64,000 bases of DNA from Capitella teleta (lineage: Eukaryota > Annelida > Polychaeta > Capitellidae). The stretch lies in the NCBI GenBank assembly GCA_000328365.1, contig KB310317.1, forward strand, positions 379,678-443,677. Direction: 5' to 3'. The notes beneath the pieces were generated by a model, which was not told where the DNA came from, did no database searches, and worked only from the letters and a program-made list of their open reading frames with translations. Shown piece after piece: positions 13,524 to 26,106 of the stretch. The position numbers were made by a program, and so were the translations under genes. Each line of letters opens with the position of its first letter. The stretch's first letter is position 1.

Positions 13524-14855
13524 TTATAAGACACTCTCATCCACCAGGTTCGCTGTACTGTTGGTCGTGCTGTTACAGAAGTCCGTGATTGGTGGTTTCT
13601 CGATCGTGAAGGGAGACGCCTCCACGATTGGCGTGCCATGCAGCGAGTAGACTGGCGTCGACGGTGTCGAGCTCGGTCCGACCATCTCAATCGAGGTGTA
13701 GGGAGGAGGTCTTCTTCTGCACCGAAGTGTCCTCCAGTTGTTCCACAGGTTGGCCGTGATCTCAGTCGTACTGATGTTATTAGTGTTGTGAGCGATGAGT
13801 CTCAGGATGAAAGCACCGTCCTGCTTCAGATAGTCGTCCAGAAAGTCATCCAGGGTCCGACTGTGGTTATCGTCATCATCCAGACGTCGAGCATCAACGA
13901 GGTGGTTGGCGATGAACTGACGACGATCGGACCGACAGGCGAAGCGGATCAACCAGATGCAGAGGTTGAGGAAGATCACCACCACCAGGAACGTCATCCA
14001 GACCCAGAGGATGGTGTAGATGACCTGCATGTAGAGGTTGATGGGCAAGAGGCACTGCACTGTATAGCGACGCACATTCCCCAGGGCTCTGATCTCGAAA
14101 TCACACAAGGTGACTTTGGGGAAGTTCTGGTGCTCCTTCTCACCAACGTTGCTAGAAATCCACTCACTCAGGTTGAAGGAGAAAGGGTTTGTCGGCTCCG
14201 TCCAGAATATCATCTTCAGTATGAACATCTGTAGGATAGCATTGCCCAAGTATAACATCTTGCTAATGCTGTATAATAGACATAAGTATCCACCAATGCG
14301 TTTGCCACAACCAGTAAACCTGGATGGATTTCTTTCCGCCTGTCTGATGCCCTGCCTGCTGTGCAAGAAGCGATGGATCTGCTGGACGATGAGGTCAAGG
14401 AACTTCTTCCTCTCTCCACTTTGCTGTGAGTCCTGCAGCTTAGTCGCTGAGATCAAGATGTCATCGGAATCAATACCGGCCCTGCTGTTGAGGCCATGCC
14501 ACACAATTGTCGGGAAATAGAAGCACATGGCTTGGAACAAGAACACAAAAGGTGCCCACTGGTAGTACTCGATGTAGTCCCTGTGGTCATGGGGTCTTTG
14601 TGGGATGCGCTTCGAGAAAGGAAGATAGTATGTGTTGTTGACCCAGCAGATGTTATTGGTGTACTTGGAGTGGCTCCCGGAGAACTCCTTCGGCATCCAA
14701 CACGTGATTGGTTCTCCCGCATACTGCTTTCCAGTTACGATGGTCGCAAAGGTGATCAAGAGGATGCAGGTGTATCGATGGCTGAGACGGTCAGCGAAGT
14801 CGTCGTCTAACTTGGTTTTCCAGTTCGACACAGCAAGCGCAACTAAACTCTCCAT
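13524..14855 (-). CDS. Innexin (gap-junction channel subunit)
   Basis: Four-pass plasma-membrane protein that forms invertebrate gap junctions and hemichannels. A single uninterrupted ORF of 443 residues starts at ATG (MESLVALAVSN), typical innexin length. The order is: N-terminal helix; TM1 (around residues 28-45); extracellular loop 1 with two cysteines (ITCWMPKEF and NNICWVNNTYY) and an NNT glycosylation site; the signature YYQWAPFVFLFQAMCFYFP at TM2; a basic cytoplasmic loop; TM3 (KMLYLGNAILQMFILKMIF); extracellular loop 2 with two cysteines (KVTLCDFEIR and YTVQCLLPINLY); TM4; and a cytoplasmic tail of about 120 residues. All hallmark residues are present. Loop 1 (KQYAGEPITCW) most resembles annelid and mollusc innexins. 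No intron interrupts the ORF; an upstream non-coding exon cannot be excluded. Paralogue number cannot be told from sequence alone. Confidence 0.95.
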   Translation of the reverse strand: MESLVALAVSNWKTKLDDDFADRLSHRYTCILLITFATIVTGKQYAGEPITCWMPKEFSGSHSKYTNNICWVNNTYYLPFSKRIPQRPHDHRDYIEYYQWAPFVFLFQAMCFYFPTIVWHGLNSRAGIDSDDILISATKLQDSQQSGERKKFLDLIVQQIHRFLHSRQGIRQAERNPSRFTGCGKRIGGYLCLLYSISKMLYLGNAILQMFILKMIFWTEPTNPFSFNLSEWISSNVGEKEHQNFPKVTLCDFEIRALGNVRRYTVQCLLPINLYMQVIYTILWVWMTFLVVVIFLNLCIWLIRFACRSDRRQFIANHLVDARRLDDDDNHSRTLDDFLDDYLKQDGAFILRLIAHNTNNISTTEITANLWNNWRTLRCRRRPPPYTSIEMVGPSSTPSTPVYSLHGTPIVEASPFTIEKPPITDFCNSTTNSTANLVDESVL

Positions 14856-15472
14856 GGTGAAACAGCTCGAGGAATGAATTTCTGAACTTACTGCTGGCGG
14901 ATGTGTGTTCGTCTCTCGTATATTGTGTTTCAGGATTTGGTGGAAATAGTTTTGTCAGCGCGTGTGACGTCATCTTATACTGAATATGCATGTCGTGGTT
15001 TTGAGAGTGGTGACGGCTATTTTTATGTTCATGGATTTTACCCATAAGTACCGAGAACACTTTGATGATGCGTCATGATAGAGGTTAATCTGGAGCAAAT
15101 TGGTTATTAATTATCTTAATCGGGCCATGTAAATCATGCGTAATGATTCTGGCACGAATTAATCGATCCCCCGTCACACTGTTCCCCAACAGACCCAGCA
15201 GGGTCCATCCTGGCATTGACGTAGACCAAGAGACATTAGCTGACTTCAAATTAGTTAGATAACCTCAGAGATATGTGGTATAATTACATGGAATGATATA
15301 ATACCATATCATTGTACTTCTATACTGTGGCATCAATTTCAGGCTAGGTGGTGAAACGGATATTCATTGGTGCGTGTAACCGAATCACGGAAAGCTTGAT
15401 ACCCAAAATTTATATTTCAAGTCTTCATAAAATATATATTAGGCCTATTTCGATCAGCGTACTCTATATATA

Positions 15473-15514
<42 letters not shown>

Positions 15515-16995
15515 GAGTACCAAACAGACGAAACGAACCCCAAGACCAAAGCTCAAAATCCGCGCAAACCAAAGAACAACATTGCATAATGCTATGCAAC
15601 TTGTGCACACCATAATATCAGAGCTCAGATTTAAAAAGAAAAATTCGAATCTCATTTTGCTCTAATGAAAGTAATGCCTATGAGTCGAATCCTGTTATAA
15701 ATATGTTCCGCCCGAACTCAGCTGCAAATCGGCCTCCCTACTCGCATACCGCCTTCCAGCGTTGTGTTGCATTTTAACGATCAGGAAGTCTTCAAGATGC
15801 TCACATCAACGGTCCGATCTCCATGATCTACAACCGACGCTTGACAATCCAATTTTCTTTGCCCTCGGGTCTAGTCACCTTTTATTCCGCAATGCAATGC
15901 TGGCCATTGCAATTAATGGTTAAGTTAAAGTCAATTAATAGACTCTTTGCTTTCTTCTGATGCCCTGAAATCTCTCAACAGGACAATTGCAATGTTCTCC
16001 GTATACTGAATGCAATCGTTTATTTCAAATGTATAGAAACACAAATGCAGAAATGCCCCACTAAATCCATGAATACTAGTTAGCAATATCTGTTTCGTGT
16101 ACACTTTTTAGATGGAAAAAGACAAATAAATAATAAAAATAAACAAGAAAAAAAAAAGCAACCGTTAAATCAATAATATTTATTATGCTCTACCTCGTTT
16201 GAGTGGAATCCACCTTCCGAACATTCACAGCGTCAGGCCGATATTAAGGAACTCGAGAGTATATACATTCTTCATACTATACAGTTCTACAGTCAGCTGA
16301 AAGGTGTGATATTCAGCATTAGCATGTGATCTCTGTTCGATATATTCGCAATCATATTAATTGACGAGGGAGGCAAAGCAAATTGGTTCGCACATCATGG
16401 ACACATCGATTTTTATTCACTATTACTCTCAGCATTGCTCGGTCGTTCCTATTGTCACTGATGGTGCCTGGAGCGAATTTAAACCGTGTGGGGTCGGGTG
16501 CTATGATTGATGGTGAACTGAACGAACTTCTTAATTAGTCAGGCGATGACCTCGTTTGAGATTAATGTGACTTGCTTTTGGACAGAGGGTCCTTTGTTCT
16601 TTGCTCCCGTCTCGTTTAAGCAAATGGGTGTTGCATAACAGAAAAAGGGGATACATTAAACATATTTAATAAAAATGATAAAATAAGTGCCCACAAATTT
16701 AGATAAATGTTCCAGGGGATAAAAAATCGGACATTCTGATTGCATATTCCTTGTTTCGATTGATGGTCAGTTTTAGATTGTTAGTCAGTTTTGGCTGATA
16801 CTTTGTTTAATCTGGTTATTGACATGTATTGCACAGTAAACATTCCATGGCAGACACCAGCTTTCAGCTGCGTGAGAAAAACACAAAGTCAGAGCTCACT
16901 CTGCTGTATGTTTCGTGAATATGTCCTCTTGCATGCAATTCGTGCAGGCGGCAAATAGACCAATGATCCTAATGCAGGGCTTACTGACTACTGAC
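14856..16995. other. Intergenic region upstream of innexin
   Basis: About 2.1 kb without a recognisable gene. It should hold the innexin promoter, including a TGACGTCA (CRE-like) site near 14967. A poly(A) tract occupies 15478-15509. The rest is AT-rich unique sequence. Confidence 0.55.
15478..15509. repeat. Poly(A) tract
   Basis: An uninterrupted run of about 32 A following TATATATATA. Similar runs lie at 24622-24654, 48372-48403 (T) and 61251-61284. None is clearly the tail of an inserted retroposon here. Confidence 0.9.
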
Positions 16996-17152
16996 TTTAT
17001 TGACCGTTCTCATTTCGCTATTGATACCTGTTAAGTAGAAGTCTAATCATAAAATGCATGTCCTCCAGGGACATATACGGAATTTGACCGATCACACGTC
17101 GCGTAAGAATCAAAGACTGTCTTATAGAAAAATAGTTCCATAGTTTTTCAGA

Positions 17153-17158
17153 TTTATT
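17153..17158 (-). terminator. Candidate polyadenylation signal of neuropeptide gene
   Basis: AATAAA on the minus strand about 70 nt downstream of the neuropeptide stop codon; a second lies at 16996-17001. Confidence 0.45.
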
Positions 17159-17228
17159 TCTGGAAGCAGCGAGGTGTTGGAAAAGTCTGGTATGTAAAAG
17201 AGTTCTTTTAATTCGGATGTCACAGCTT

Positions 17229-17594
17229 TCACCGCCTGCCATAACGCATCGCCTTGATACCAGCTGGGCCATCATCTTTGGTGTGATCCGGTTCCAACCG
17301 GCTGCCAAAAGAGACAAATCTGGTTTGAACTGGAAGGGGGCCTCCCATTGGCCTCCAGAATGAGCCTCGTTTCTCTGCTACAACAGCCTTTGAGTCCTTC
17401 GCAGTGAGAGCTAGAAGCATCTTGGCTAAAGTACTCAGGCTGGAGACGTCCGCGACGGTGTTGTGTGCCATGGGATATGGGTGTTTGAAGCCGTACCCGG
17501 CGAACAGGTCTTCATCTGGATCGTAGACAGGGGACGCTGTAGCCATGACAAGAAAACTGGCAGAGAGGGCGAGCAACGTCAGTCTGGCGTTCAT
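17229..17594 (-). CDS. Neuropeptide precursor with one long amidated peptide (NKY-like?)
   Basis: Predicted secreted prohormone of 121 residues. Residues 1-21 form a signal peptide (MNARLTLLALSASFLVMATA), then an acidic spacer with no cysteines. A dibasic KR at 75-76 is followed by a 42-residue peptide (77-118) that begins GSFWRPMGGPLPVQ and ends AGIKAMRY. The next residues, G119-R120-R121 and the stop, are a textbook amidation and dibasic cleavage signal, giving an AMRY-amide C-terminus. I start at this ATG because TTTATTTCTTCCAG just upstream is a strong splice acceptor, implying a 5' non-coding exon upstream. One peptide ending in an aromatic amide at the very C-terminus recalls the spiralian NKY (neuropeptide KY) precursors, but this assignment is from memory and tentative. 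Neuropeptide status is well supported; the family is not. Confidence 0.82.
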   Translation of the reverse strand: MNARLTLLALSASFLVMATASPVYDPDEDLFAGYGFKHPYPMAHNTVADVSSLSTLAKMLLALTAKDSKAVVAEKRGSFWRPMGGPLPVQTRFVSFGSRLEPDHTKDDGPAGIKAMRYGRR

Positions 17595-20046
17595 GCTGGA
17601 AGAAATAAAGTAACTCATGAAGTTTTAAGATTCTTGTGTATGGAAGACAGAGGTCAAAGCAACTGACGAACATGGTAAAATTTTCTAAATGGCATGATAA
17701 CAATATGTCAAGGCCGTCACTTAGAGGGACCCCCCCCCCTCCTCCGGAAAACAGATGATATACAGGAACAACTTCCTATTTCTTTCAGTTTCAATTGACA
17801 CTGAAAGAATTTTTAATAGAAGATTTCCGCGTAAACCAAAGCTATCGATGTGAAAAGAAAATTTCCCCTTTCTTACTTTAAAGAATTTCCGCTAAGACAT
17901 CCCAGAGCAGTTAGACCAAAGAGGGACGCCAGTTGCTCGACCGGAACTTCCGGCCATTAGCCCCGGCTTCAGTTGCTAGATTTAACCAAATACATCGACT
18001 GCGCGTGTGCATGTATCAAGGCTTCTCACAATAACGAAGATTTCATCCAAATTGCACGATGCCAGAAAAACCATGAGCAGAAAACCATCATGGAAAAGCA
18101 TTGAAGTGTATGCCAAGTTCATAATTATATGTCATCACAATTAATTGATTCCTAAAAAAAGACAAAGGAAGCGTCCTCATTGGCCTTTGCGACACACGGA
18201 GGAAATCACGCCAATGTGCTAAGCACCAGAGGAGCGCGTGCATCTGAGCACAACACTCGATCGCATAATTACAAAGGGGGCGGCATCATTGTGTTTACAT
18301 CATCAACACCCACGGCTTGCGTAAGGTCATCACACTTACATGACAGGCAATCGTTACATTGCATGTCAACTTATCGTGACCACAAAACGGGTTTGAACTA
18401 TAATCACAGGTGATATCAACTCATCAAGGACACTGGTATAATACTTATGGCCACACGCACCTTTAACCCATGCAAATCAAACCAAAATAAAGACAATTAT
18501 CGTCCTTATACAAGGCCTCGGCCATGCAGTGCAGAAAGTAGCAGTGCTTGTACCAGAATAAACAAATGTATTGCTGCATCTCTACTGTACGCATGCGCTA
18601 ATGCACCATAATACTAATCCACCAGATAAAAGAATCCCACTAAAACGCCGCATCGCTAAGCACAATACAACACACAGCGCCATTATGCCGACATGGACGA
18701 AGCAATGGACGAAATGTACGTTTACGTTGAGGCTAGGTCGAGGTCGTTCCCCGATGCGCTAAGTCAACCACAAATTTGCCGAACCAATTGTCAGAATGGT
18801 CTGAGACTCCTATATCTTCTTTATTCTTGGAATTGTCTGCAAATTCCTTTACTGTCAATTAACCCTAAGTGTGCGTATATGTACTAAGCAGCCATCGCTG
18901 AAATTTATTTGCAACCATTTCAATCTGGTTGTGTGCTGTTTGCATTTGCAAGATGAGTTCACCGTGATGACATTGATAAAGAATCAGTATTTCTTCATAA
19001 CCAGATGCACCTATCATTGTGATGATGACACCTGAACTTCCCAACTGCCAATCATTATGTGACCAATCAAACTGATTTCCATAATTGCGTAACTCGTCCC
19101 TCGTGTTCTGGTGAAGAAACCCGCGCACTTTCTCTTTTTTTGGGTATAGACTTGTGATAGCTGGAACACGAGGTTCATGATTGATCACTTACTGAAATTT
19201 GGCTCATCGCCGAACATTGTTCAGGGTCGAAATCGTGTTCTATAAATCACATTCCGCTTCCTTTAGCAAACATCTAATTGAGATATCAGCGGCAACAGCA
19301 CATGAACCCAACGTGAAAAATAATTAGCCTTAATTTTGAAAATAGAAGAAAGGAAAATTTCCGAGATTTCCCGTAATTTCCCGTGAAAATAATCACCATC
19401 ATTAGGCTTATTGATGATCGCCATTGAATCCAGTCCGATTCAATCATCTCGAAGCCACCGATAAGAACAGCTTCTGGTCAAATATCTCGCGGAGGACGAA
19501 TTGCACTTGGCATGTGTATTGGGCATATTTACAACGTTTAAACCTTTGCAGAAATGGAACAATGTTTGCACTGATGTTGGCTGCAAAAGAGATCTTTCGG
19601 TCGCTTAGCCCTAAGCCCCTGCTTTGTGTGGGATTGAAGCACACGAGGGGTTGTTAAACAAGAGGTTCCGGCAACACCATGAAGGGCTATAGTTCGAAGT
19701 GCAAAAGTCGTCAATTCGTGTTCCCTGTGTGGAAGCACTGTAAGGCATCAATTCTAGAGCTTACTGAAAGTGAAGCATGTAATAATAGAGGAGGAATCAT
19801 TGTTCTTCCTCTATGATAGAAGTATTGCGGACACAGTTTGGCTGTGATAAACTTAGCTATTAAATCTATAATCGTGAAATATGTCAACCGCAGTTTGACA
19901 TTGCAAGTGCATGCATACAGTGATATGCAAGTACTATAGCTATTGTACTATGAACCTCATTACTAACTATTGACCAACTTAGTGAGAACTATAAAAAACT
20001 CAGATTTTTCAATAAAAACCCAAGGCATGCATGCTTTCATCAATAA

Positions 20047-20047
<1 letters not shown>

Positions 20048-20145
<98 letters not shown>

Positions 20146-20160
20146 AATAATAATAATAAA
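20048..20160. repeat. (TAA)n microsatellite
   Basis: About 110 bp of nearly pure TAA trinucleotide with a short AAAT-interrupted end. It produces meaningless poly-Tyr or poly-Ile ORFs in translation. Confidence 0.95.
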
Positions 20161-22244
20161 AATAATAATATATTAATATATATAGCGCAAAATGTTCAAT
20201 TACAGGAGTTTCTATGCGCTTAACATAAAGCAAAATTACATGCATTGCTAATAAAAAAAGATGCACAAGATTAATAAGAGAGTCATGGGAGCACACTGCC
20301 ATTTCATGTGTGAGGAAACCATGGCAAGAGACCGTCATCTTCCTGGTCGAAAACTCACTGCAATGGAACACCCTGGGACGTAATATTTACAAACATAGAA
20401 TGCTGAGATATGAATAAAAATATTATGCAACGAAACATTGACGATACATAAAAATTTTCAGTTTCTTCTTGAAGGTAATTATTGATTTAACAATTATAAA
20501 CACTGGTTGAAACAGGGCGAGAAGGCCAAAAGAGAAGGAAGCTCTTAAGCCATGAATTTCCTTTCATGGAAAACATTCGACAATCTGTGAGATGGTAGAA
20601 GGAGAAGGAGGAGGAGGAATTCCTGATGAAGGGAAACAACCCGGATGCGGCTCTTTGTGAGAACAGCATTGTTGGCAGACTAAGTAGTGGCGAAGGTGGA
20701 GGAATATTGACAAGGTGACATGAATGGGAGGCACAGCTAGCGAGAATCACAAATTTCTCCGTAAGGAATCCCTAATGACTCCAAAAAAGATCACATAAAA
20801 AGTTTCCACGCGTTGGCGGAGGTGACGCTGCTATCAAGTGGGGTGTTGTGGCGGGTGAGGGGCGGGCTTGCTCTGAAGTGAATTGCAGAATGACTGAATT
20901 TGTGGGTGGGTTTTATTAGGCTGATCTGATAATTATTCAGCACGTGAGACAGAAACCGAAAGAAGAAATACGCAGAAATAGCAATTAATTGTCTTGATTC
21001 GTGGGGTTTTCTTTTGCATTGTTTTGCCCCAAATGCATTTGTGCGATGACATCTTCAATGTGTCAAGTTCGCTCGCGTAATGGAGTTTCGAAGCTACGTA
21101 CTTATCTTGTACCCATTAATAAGACAATACTTGCTAAAATCATAAAATGTACTTCCTTTGACATTTTATTCTCCCAAATATTTGTGTTGGTTGATTTTGA
21201 TGCACGTGTGTGAAACTGACTAACAAAAAAAAATACATCCTAATACCTTAAAGTATTCTTATTTTGAGGATTGCGAATATGAGCATCGATTAAATTACCA
21301 CGATTACTTAATGTGTAATATCACCGAGTTAGTTTTTGCTGAAATGAATCTCAGAGGTTTGTATACAAGAAACACGTGGTGATCACTTCAAACCCACAAG
21401 ATTTACAATGGGCTCGGGTTGTTTTGGTTTGTTTTTTTGTGTTTTTTTTTTTTCGTTTTTTTCGCTTCACTATAAACATCCAACTCATTTCATGCTAATT
21501 TTATTAAGTAAAATGGGGCACATGTCGGCTTTTGAATTCTTGAAACTACCTGAATAATGGAACTACAACACCCCCAGCGCCTTTCACTATTGTACATATG
21601 CATACCGGGTAATTTGCATCCCTTCGGCTTGACACCTCCCTAAATGCTAACTCTGAACCGGCGCATGCATCAGAATATGGTCCGCAGTAGAACAATAATT
21701 ATGTCCACCCATGAAAGCAATTATACAAACACCATGTTAGGCCACAGAGCACACAAGTTATCACCTTTGACGTTTTGGCCGTTCAGGTATAATTATAGGA
21801 ACACGCATTATAAAGAATTAATAATAATATCAGGTCTGCCCTTTGCCAGATGAATATAATCTTAACTAAAAATATCCGGCTTCGATTTCAATGTAATTAA
21901 TACAATGCTCCATTGTGATAGACGTGCGCATCCAGATGAGCTATTTTAAGTATTTCTTGGCGAGTTCACCTTGAAGTATAATCATTTCAATAGCTAACTG
22001 ATGTACATTTCGGATTGTGTTGCTCCATTTGTTGATTAACTGTAATCGTGATTTTTTTCCAGATCAAGGGACAGTAAAACATATGTCAATGTTTAGTGGT
22101 GTTGATTACACTGCTCTCGTAAATGGTTGCTTTTACATGCAAACTGTTTTAGAACATGTTAATATAATAACAATTAATAATATAATAACAGTTAATAATC
22201 GGTCACTGTGTACATCTTGCGTTTATTGTAAAGTAAAAAGTAAA

Positions 22245-22248
<4 letters not shown>

Positions 22249-22318
<70 letters not shown>
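22249..22318. repeat. (CA)n microsatellite
   Basis: Seventy bases of uninterrupted CA dinucleotide, a likely polymorphic locus. Confidence 0.97.
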
Positions 22319-22321
<3 letters not shown>

Positions 22322-23097
22322 GAATCAATATATAAATGACCAAAAAAAAAAGATTCTGTGGATATCAACGTAACTAGTTTGTGATTTTTGATTGCCTATT
22401 CAAAATATATGTACATGTATGATACTCTTTTATGGGCCGCTCTTTAAAAAGGTTTTTTTTTAATAATGTTGCCCGAGAGGAATGATTAAATACAGATGCT
22501 ATATTTATGCACTGTATCAATAATTTACAATGATTCCCCCATGCAAAATAATAAACAGAACAAACGCACAGATTCAAGGAATGGAAGGTCTTCAAAAGAG
22601 AAATACCCCAAGACCGTGAAGAAATTCTTAACGAAATAAAAATGTACAATAATGTTCTACGCCTTTTTGAAACATATAATTGAAACGCGAAAATATGAGC
22701 TCCCCTCTTCGTGACTTTACACCCGAGAAACGGAAGTACCAACGTTCCCAAAAAAGTGTTATAACGACCAAGAAAACTCTCATCAAATGATGCCAAAAAG
22801 ACTTCCTTCTCCCGCGCACCAGTTCCTCAATGAATAAACTGAAATGATACGGATTAGTGTTGTCTCACCTTCTGTTTATACCTGTTACTAATCCCGCACT
22901 CCTTCTTACTATTCTGCGTTGTTGCGCTTTCGGTATCCCTCGCTGATCTCTGAGAAACTTCGGAAGAGCGGCTGCCGAGATTTGCGATTATAAACTTCAG
23001 TCGTCGGAGAAGCTGCGCGCGCAGGGTGCAAACGTCACTGCCGTATTAATTACTTCGCCACGCTGTACAGGGCAGCGGTTGGTTGCAGGGCGGATCG

Positions 23098-23182
23098 ATG
23101 GAGGCCAGTGACCTTTTGGAGTTAACATCTAACGATCAAGGCACCGCACTGTCCTGCTCGTGGGCGGGTGAGGACGATGGAG
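23098..23182 (+). CDS. Possible first coding exon of an unidentified gene
   Basis: ATG GAG GCC AGT GAC opens a short frame (MEASDLLELTSND...) that ends at a good donor, GAG|GTAGGT. The 200 bases upstream are unusually GC- and CpG-rich for this window, as a promoter would be. I could not find a following exon on the plus strand, so this is a weak prediction. It could equally be chance in a CpG-rich patch. Confidence 0.25.
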
Positions 23183-24621
23183 GTAGGTGGCAGAGTGCCA
23201 TCCACTGCATCCTACCTTGGTTGGCACTTTAATAATCTAATAATGTAACTCTCTCCTTGCGTTGGCGTTTCAGCATAATAGTGAACTCCCGCCAAAGCCA
23301 TAACGGTTCGATTAGACGCATGCGCGCAGGAGACCACCTTGCGACATTTGCGCCTTCGCCGACGCGATGCTAAGTGAAACGGCAGGTTGAGTTGTCGGAA
23401 GTGAAAACGCTTTCTGTGCATGTTGAAACTGTGTCGCGTGAATGCGATGTTGGTTTACACTTCACAGGGCGAGTTCATATTACCAAGAACTGGTACGTGC
23501 GTAGCAGTAAACGCAATTATGTGCATGTTGTAGAGTGCTACGCGCTTCCGTTTCACCGTGTTTCATTAATGTACCGTACATTCATAATAATAGGAATGCA
23601 TTTTAATTGGGAATTATATTGCTAGTTTAAGGTTGCTATCAGCAGGCTTGCCTTAACATCACACATGACTTCAGTTCAGATAAAGAGGCAAAGGCGTGGT
23701 AGTTATATGGATCACCACGGGATATATATATATTATATTAAGGTAAGTCCTCTGCACTTTGTTTAAGCACCTCAAAAAGGAAATTATTCTATTGTACAAA
23801 CATTCCTTCTGGCAAATAAAGAATATTTATGATTTATTTATCTAAGACTCGCGCTTGTAGTCCATTAATATATATATGGAGTACAATATATACATGAAAT
23901 AAACAAACAAAAACACACACCCTCACACACACACAAACGCCAAAAAAAATGGGCTAAATGAAACCAACCTGGAAGTGACGATTCTTATTTCTTGTGCCAA
24001 TGCATGGCAAAGTGAGTCACTTTTATAAGCCCTGTGTGAGTTGCTTCTTCTTTCGCATTCTAGATCATTTTCGTTTGTTTACGGCCGATTTCCCTCTTGA
24101 TTAAACCAATAAACTTCCACTAATGCAACGTGCGAGGTTTTGGGCATCGCTGGCACGTGTTCCGTGAGACCTTCATAGCGTTTAATTCCGTCTGCATGAC
24201 CAACGTTATGTTTGACCAATTAGGTTGTGTGGCCGACTCAGACATGGCGGGCGTTGCAGATGGGCAGGCGGGCGGGGCGGGGTGGGTTCGAGAACATGGA
24301 AGACACCCAGATGAGGACACATTGGGATGCTGGTCCACAGAGATGAATATAGAATGAACTGATCTATCCATGTGAGACAAAGTCAAAAATGTACATTTCG
24401 ACTGTCCATTGCAATGGTTGTCATTTCAACTTCTAACGCAAATTATTTATAAGAAAACCAAAGACACCTATAAGATAGAATAAGAAACGTGCGTCTGTTC
24501 GAATTATTGATGTATTTTTCAAGTCACATTAACTTGTGATAAGTTACTCTCACATTGTGAGTGTGACTGTCGCTCTTTCGTTGATCATTCCATCTAGTAT
24601 AATCAAAGTATATTCTATCAG

Positions 24622-24656
<35 letters not shown>

Positions 24657-26100
24657 GCTGGAATAATATCAAAATCACGCATATTAATTTATGGAACTCT
24701 ATTAATAAAATAAAATACGTGTGCAATACTTGAGGCTATTGAGTGCTTTACTCATGAATACGTTTTTCATATTTAGAACAGTTTAATAATATGACTCTCA
24801 GCCGACGAATTTATTGATTCCAAAAAGATTGACCTGAGCGGCCAAAAACAACACGTGTATAATATCCATTATTGATGTATGCATGTACATCAATCCTGGT
24901 CTCACTTGGGTTGCTGCTGTACATTTAGCATAAGCTGAGTTAATCTCCATTATTTTTTTTCTTTTTGTGGTTATTTTGGTGACGTCACGTTTATTCATGC
25001 ACCGTTCCTGTAACATCTCGATGAGAGCGATATTGCCGTTGTGGAGATCTCCCACATTGCTCAGTGATAAATCCGAGAACTGCTGTCGACGTTCAAAAGT
25101 GGGGCACAGTTTGCTACATGCACATGCAACCCTCCTCGCCGACACTGTGTTTTCCAGGGCTGCGTTTTAATAACTTGCATATGACGCCGCCGCTGCATCT
25201 TAATCTACAACTGAGTTTTTCCGATCTGATAAAACGGGACCTACGCTGAGAAGAACGCAAGGCAGACCACATAGTATATCTCAGGAAGCCATTCAGAATT
25301 AGCCTCTGTAATCAAGGAAACGGTCTTTGCGAATAAACTGTGTGTATCAATATTACTAGTAACGCATCTTACTGAGCAACGCTCGTTATCAATTGGGCCA
25401 TTCCAGTTTTCAGAAATCAAACTTCGCATCCTCATCGCTTGATTTGAACTGAGTTACATTCAAATTTCTGAGGCAGCAAAATATATTATTCGATTTCTGT
25501 TTTACGCTGACACTGACGAATCTTAAAATGTGCTGTATAACACATAAAACTATATTAATGTGTTCTATATGTGCACTATATGCACTCGCTATGAGAGGTC
25601 ATAACCAAAACAGATTCACTGTTGAAAAATCATCGGTGTCGATTTTGAACTTTTAGACTCCGTCCGCTGATTCGCTCGTGCCCCATTAATATAGAAGAGC
25701 GCATTTTATATATGACTACAATTATTATATACAAAGGGACATAGATATGGAGATGAGCTTACTCCTGTTCGTATCCCAGATTCGACATTGCTCGGAATAA
25801 GGGGTTCTTACGTGTCCCCAACTTCCTACACGCGCCAACCGTTGCCATAGCAACCCTGTCAGCCGTTCACTCGATTATCGCAGATTCCGATTTCGGCACA
25901 CCGAAAACGCTCAAAATATTTATGAAGAAACTAATGATATTTTAGCAATGTTGACCTCTGTTTTATCTGTTCTGTATTTGTATCTATATTATAGTATGAA
26001 TTTCATGTCTGATAGACGTTTATTTTATAATTCGTGGGAAACTGCGAGTGGCTAAGTCAAGGCTTGACCTTTTTTTCATAATGGGGAGATAGGCCGATGC
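23183..26100. other. No supported gene; possible intron or intergenic DNA
   Basis: AT-rich DNA with a poly(A) tract (24622-24654), a TGACGTCA site near 24979 and an X-box-like GTTGCCATAGCAAC at 25841-25854. ORFs at 24130-24357 and 24798-25145 lack splice support and familiar domains. Confidence 0.5.
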
Positions 26101-26106
26101 CGCATC

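Larger units (their letters stand above)
17600..23097. other. Gene-poor region with microsatellites
   Basis: No gene I can support. Contents are a (TAA)n array at about 20048-20160, a (CA)n array at 22249-22318 and AT-rich unique DNA. An ORF on the minus strand at 18865-19188 opens next to a possible acceptor but matches nothing I know. The non-coding 5' exon and promoter of the neuropeptide gene should lie in the first part of this stretch. Confidence 0.5.

Noticed and set aside
13638-14810. Several long plus-strand ORFs across the innexin
   Set aside because: They are antisense to the innexin coding exon, with no domain of their own.
18865-19188. 107-codon minus-strand ORF
   Set aside because: It begins with GTG straight after a stop, matches no family I know and has no companion exon.
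20009-20371. Poly-Tyr ORF
   Set aside because: Translation of the (TAA)n microsatellite.
24798-25145. 115-codon minus-strand ORF in a moderately GC-rich patch
   Set aside because: No clear start, splice sites or family resemblance.
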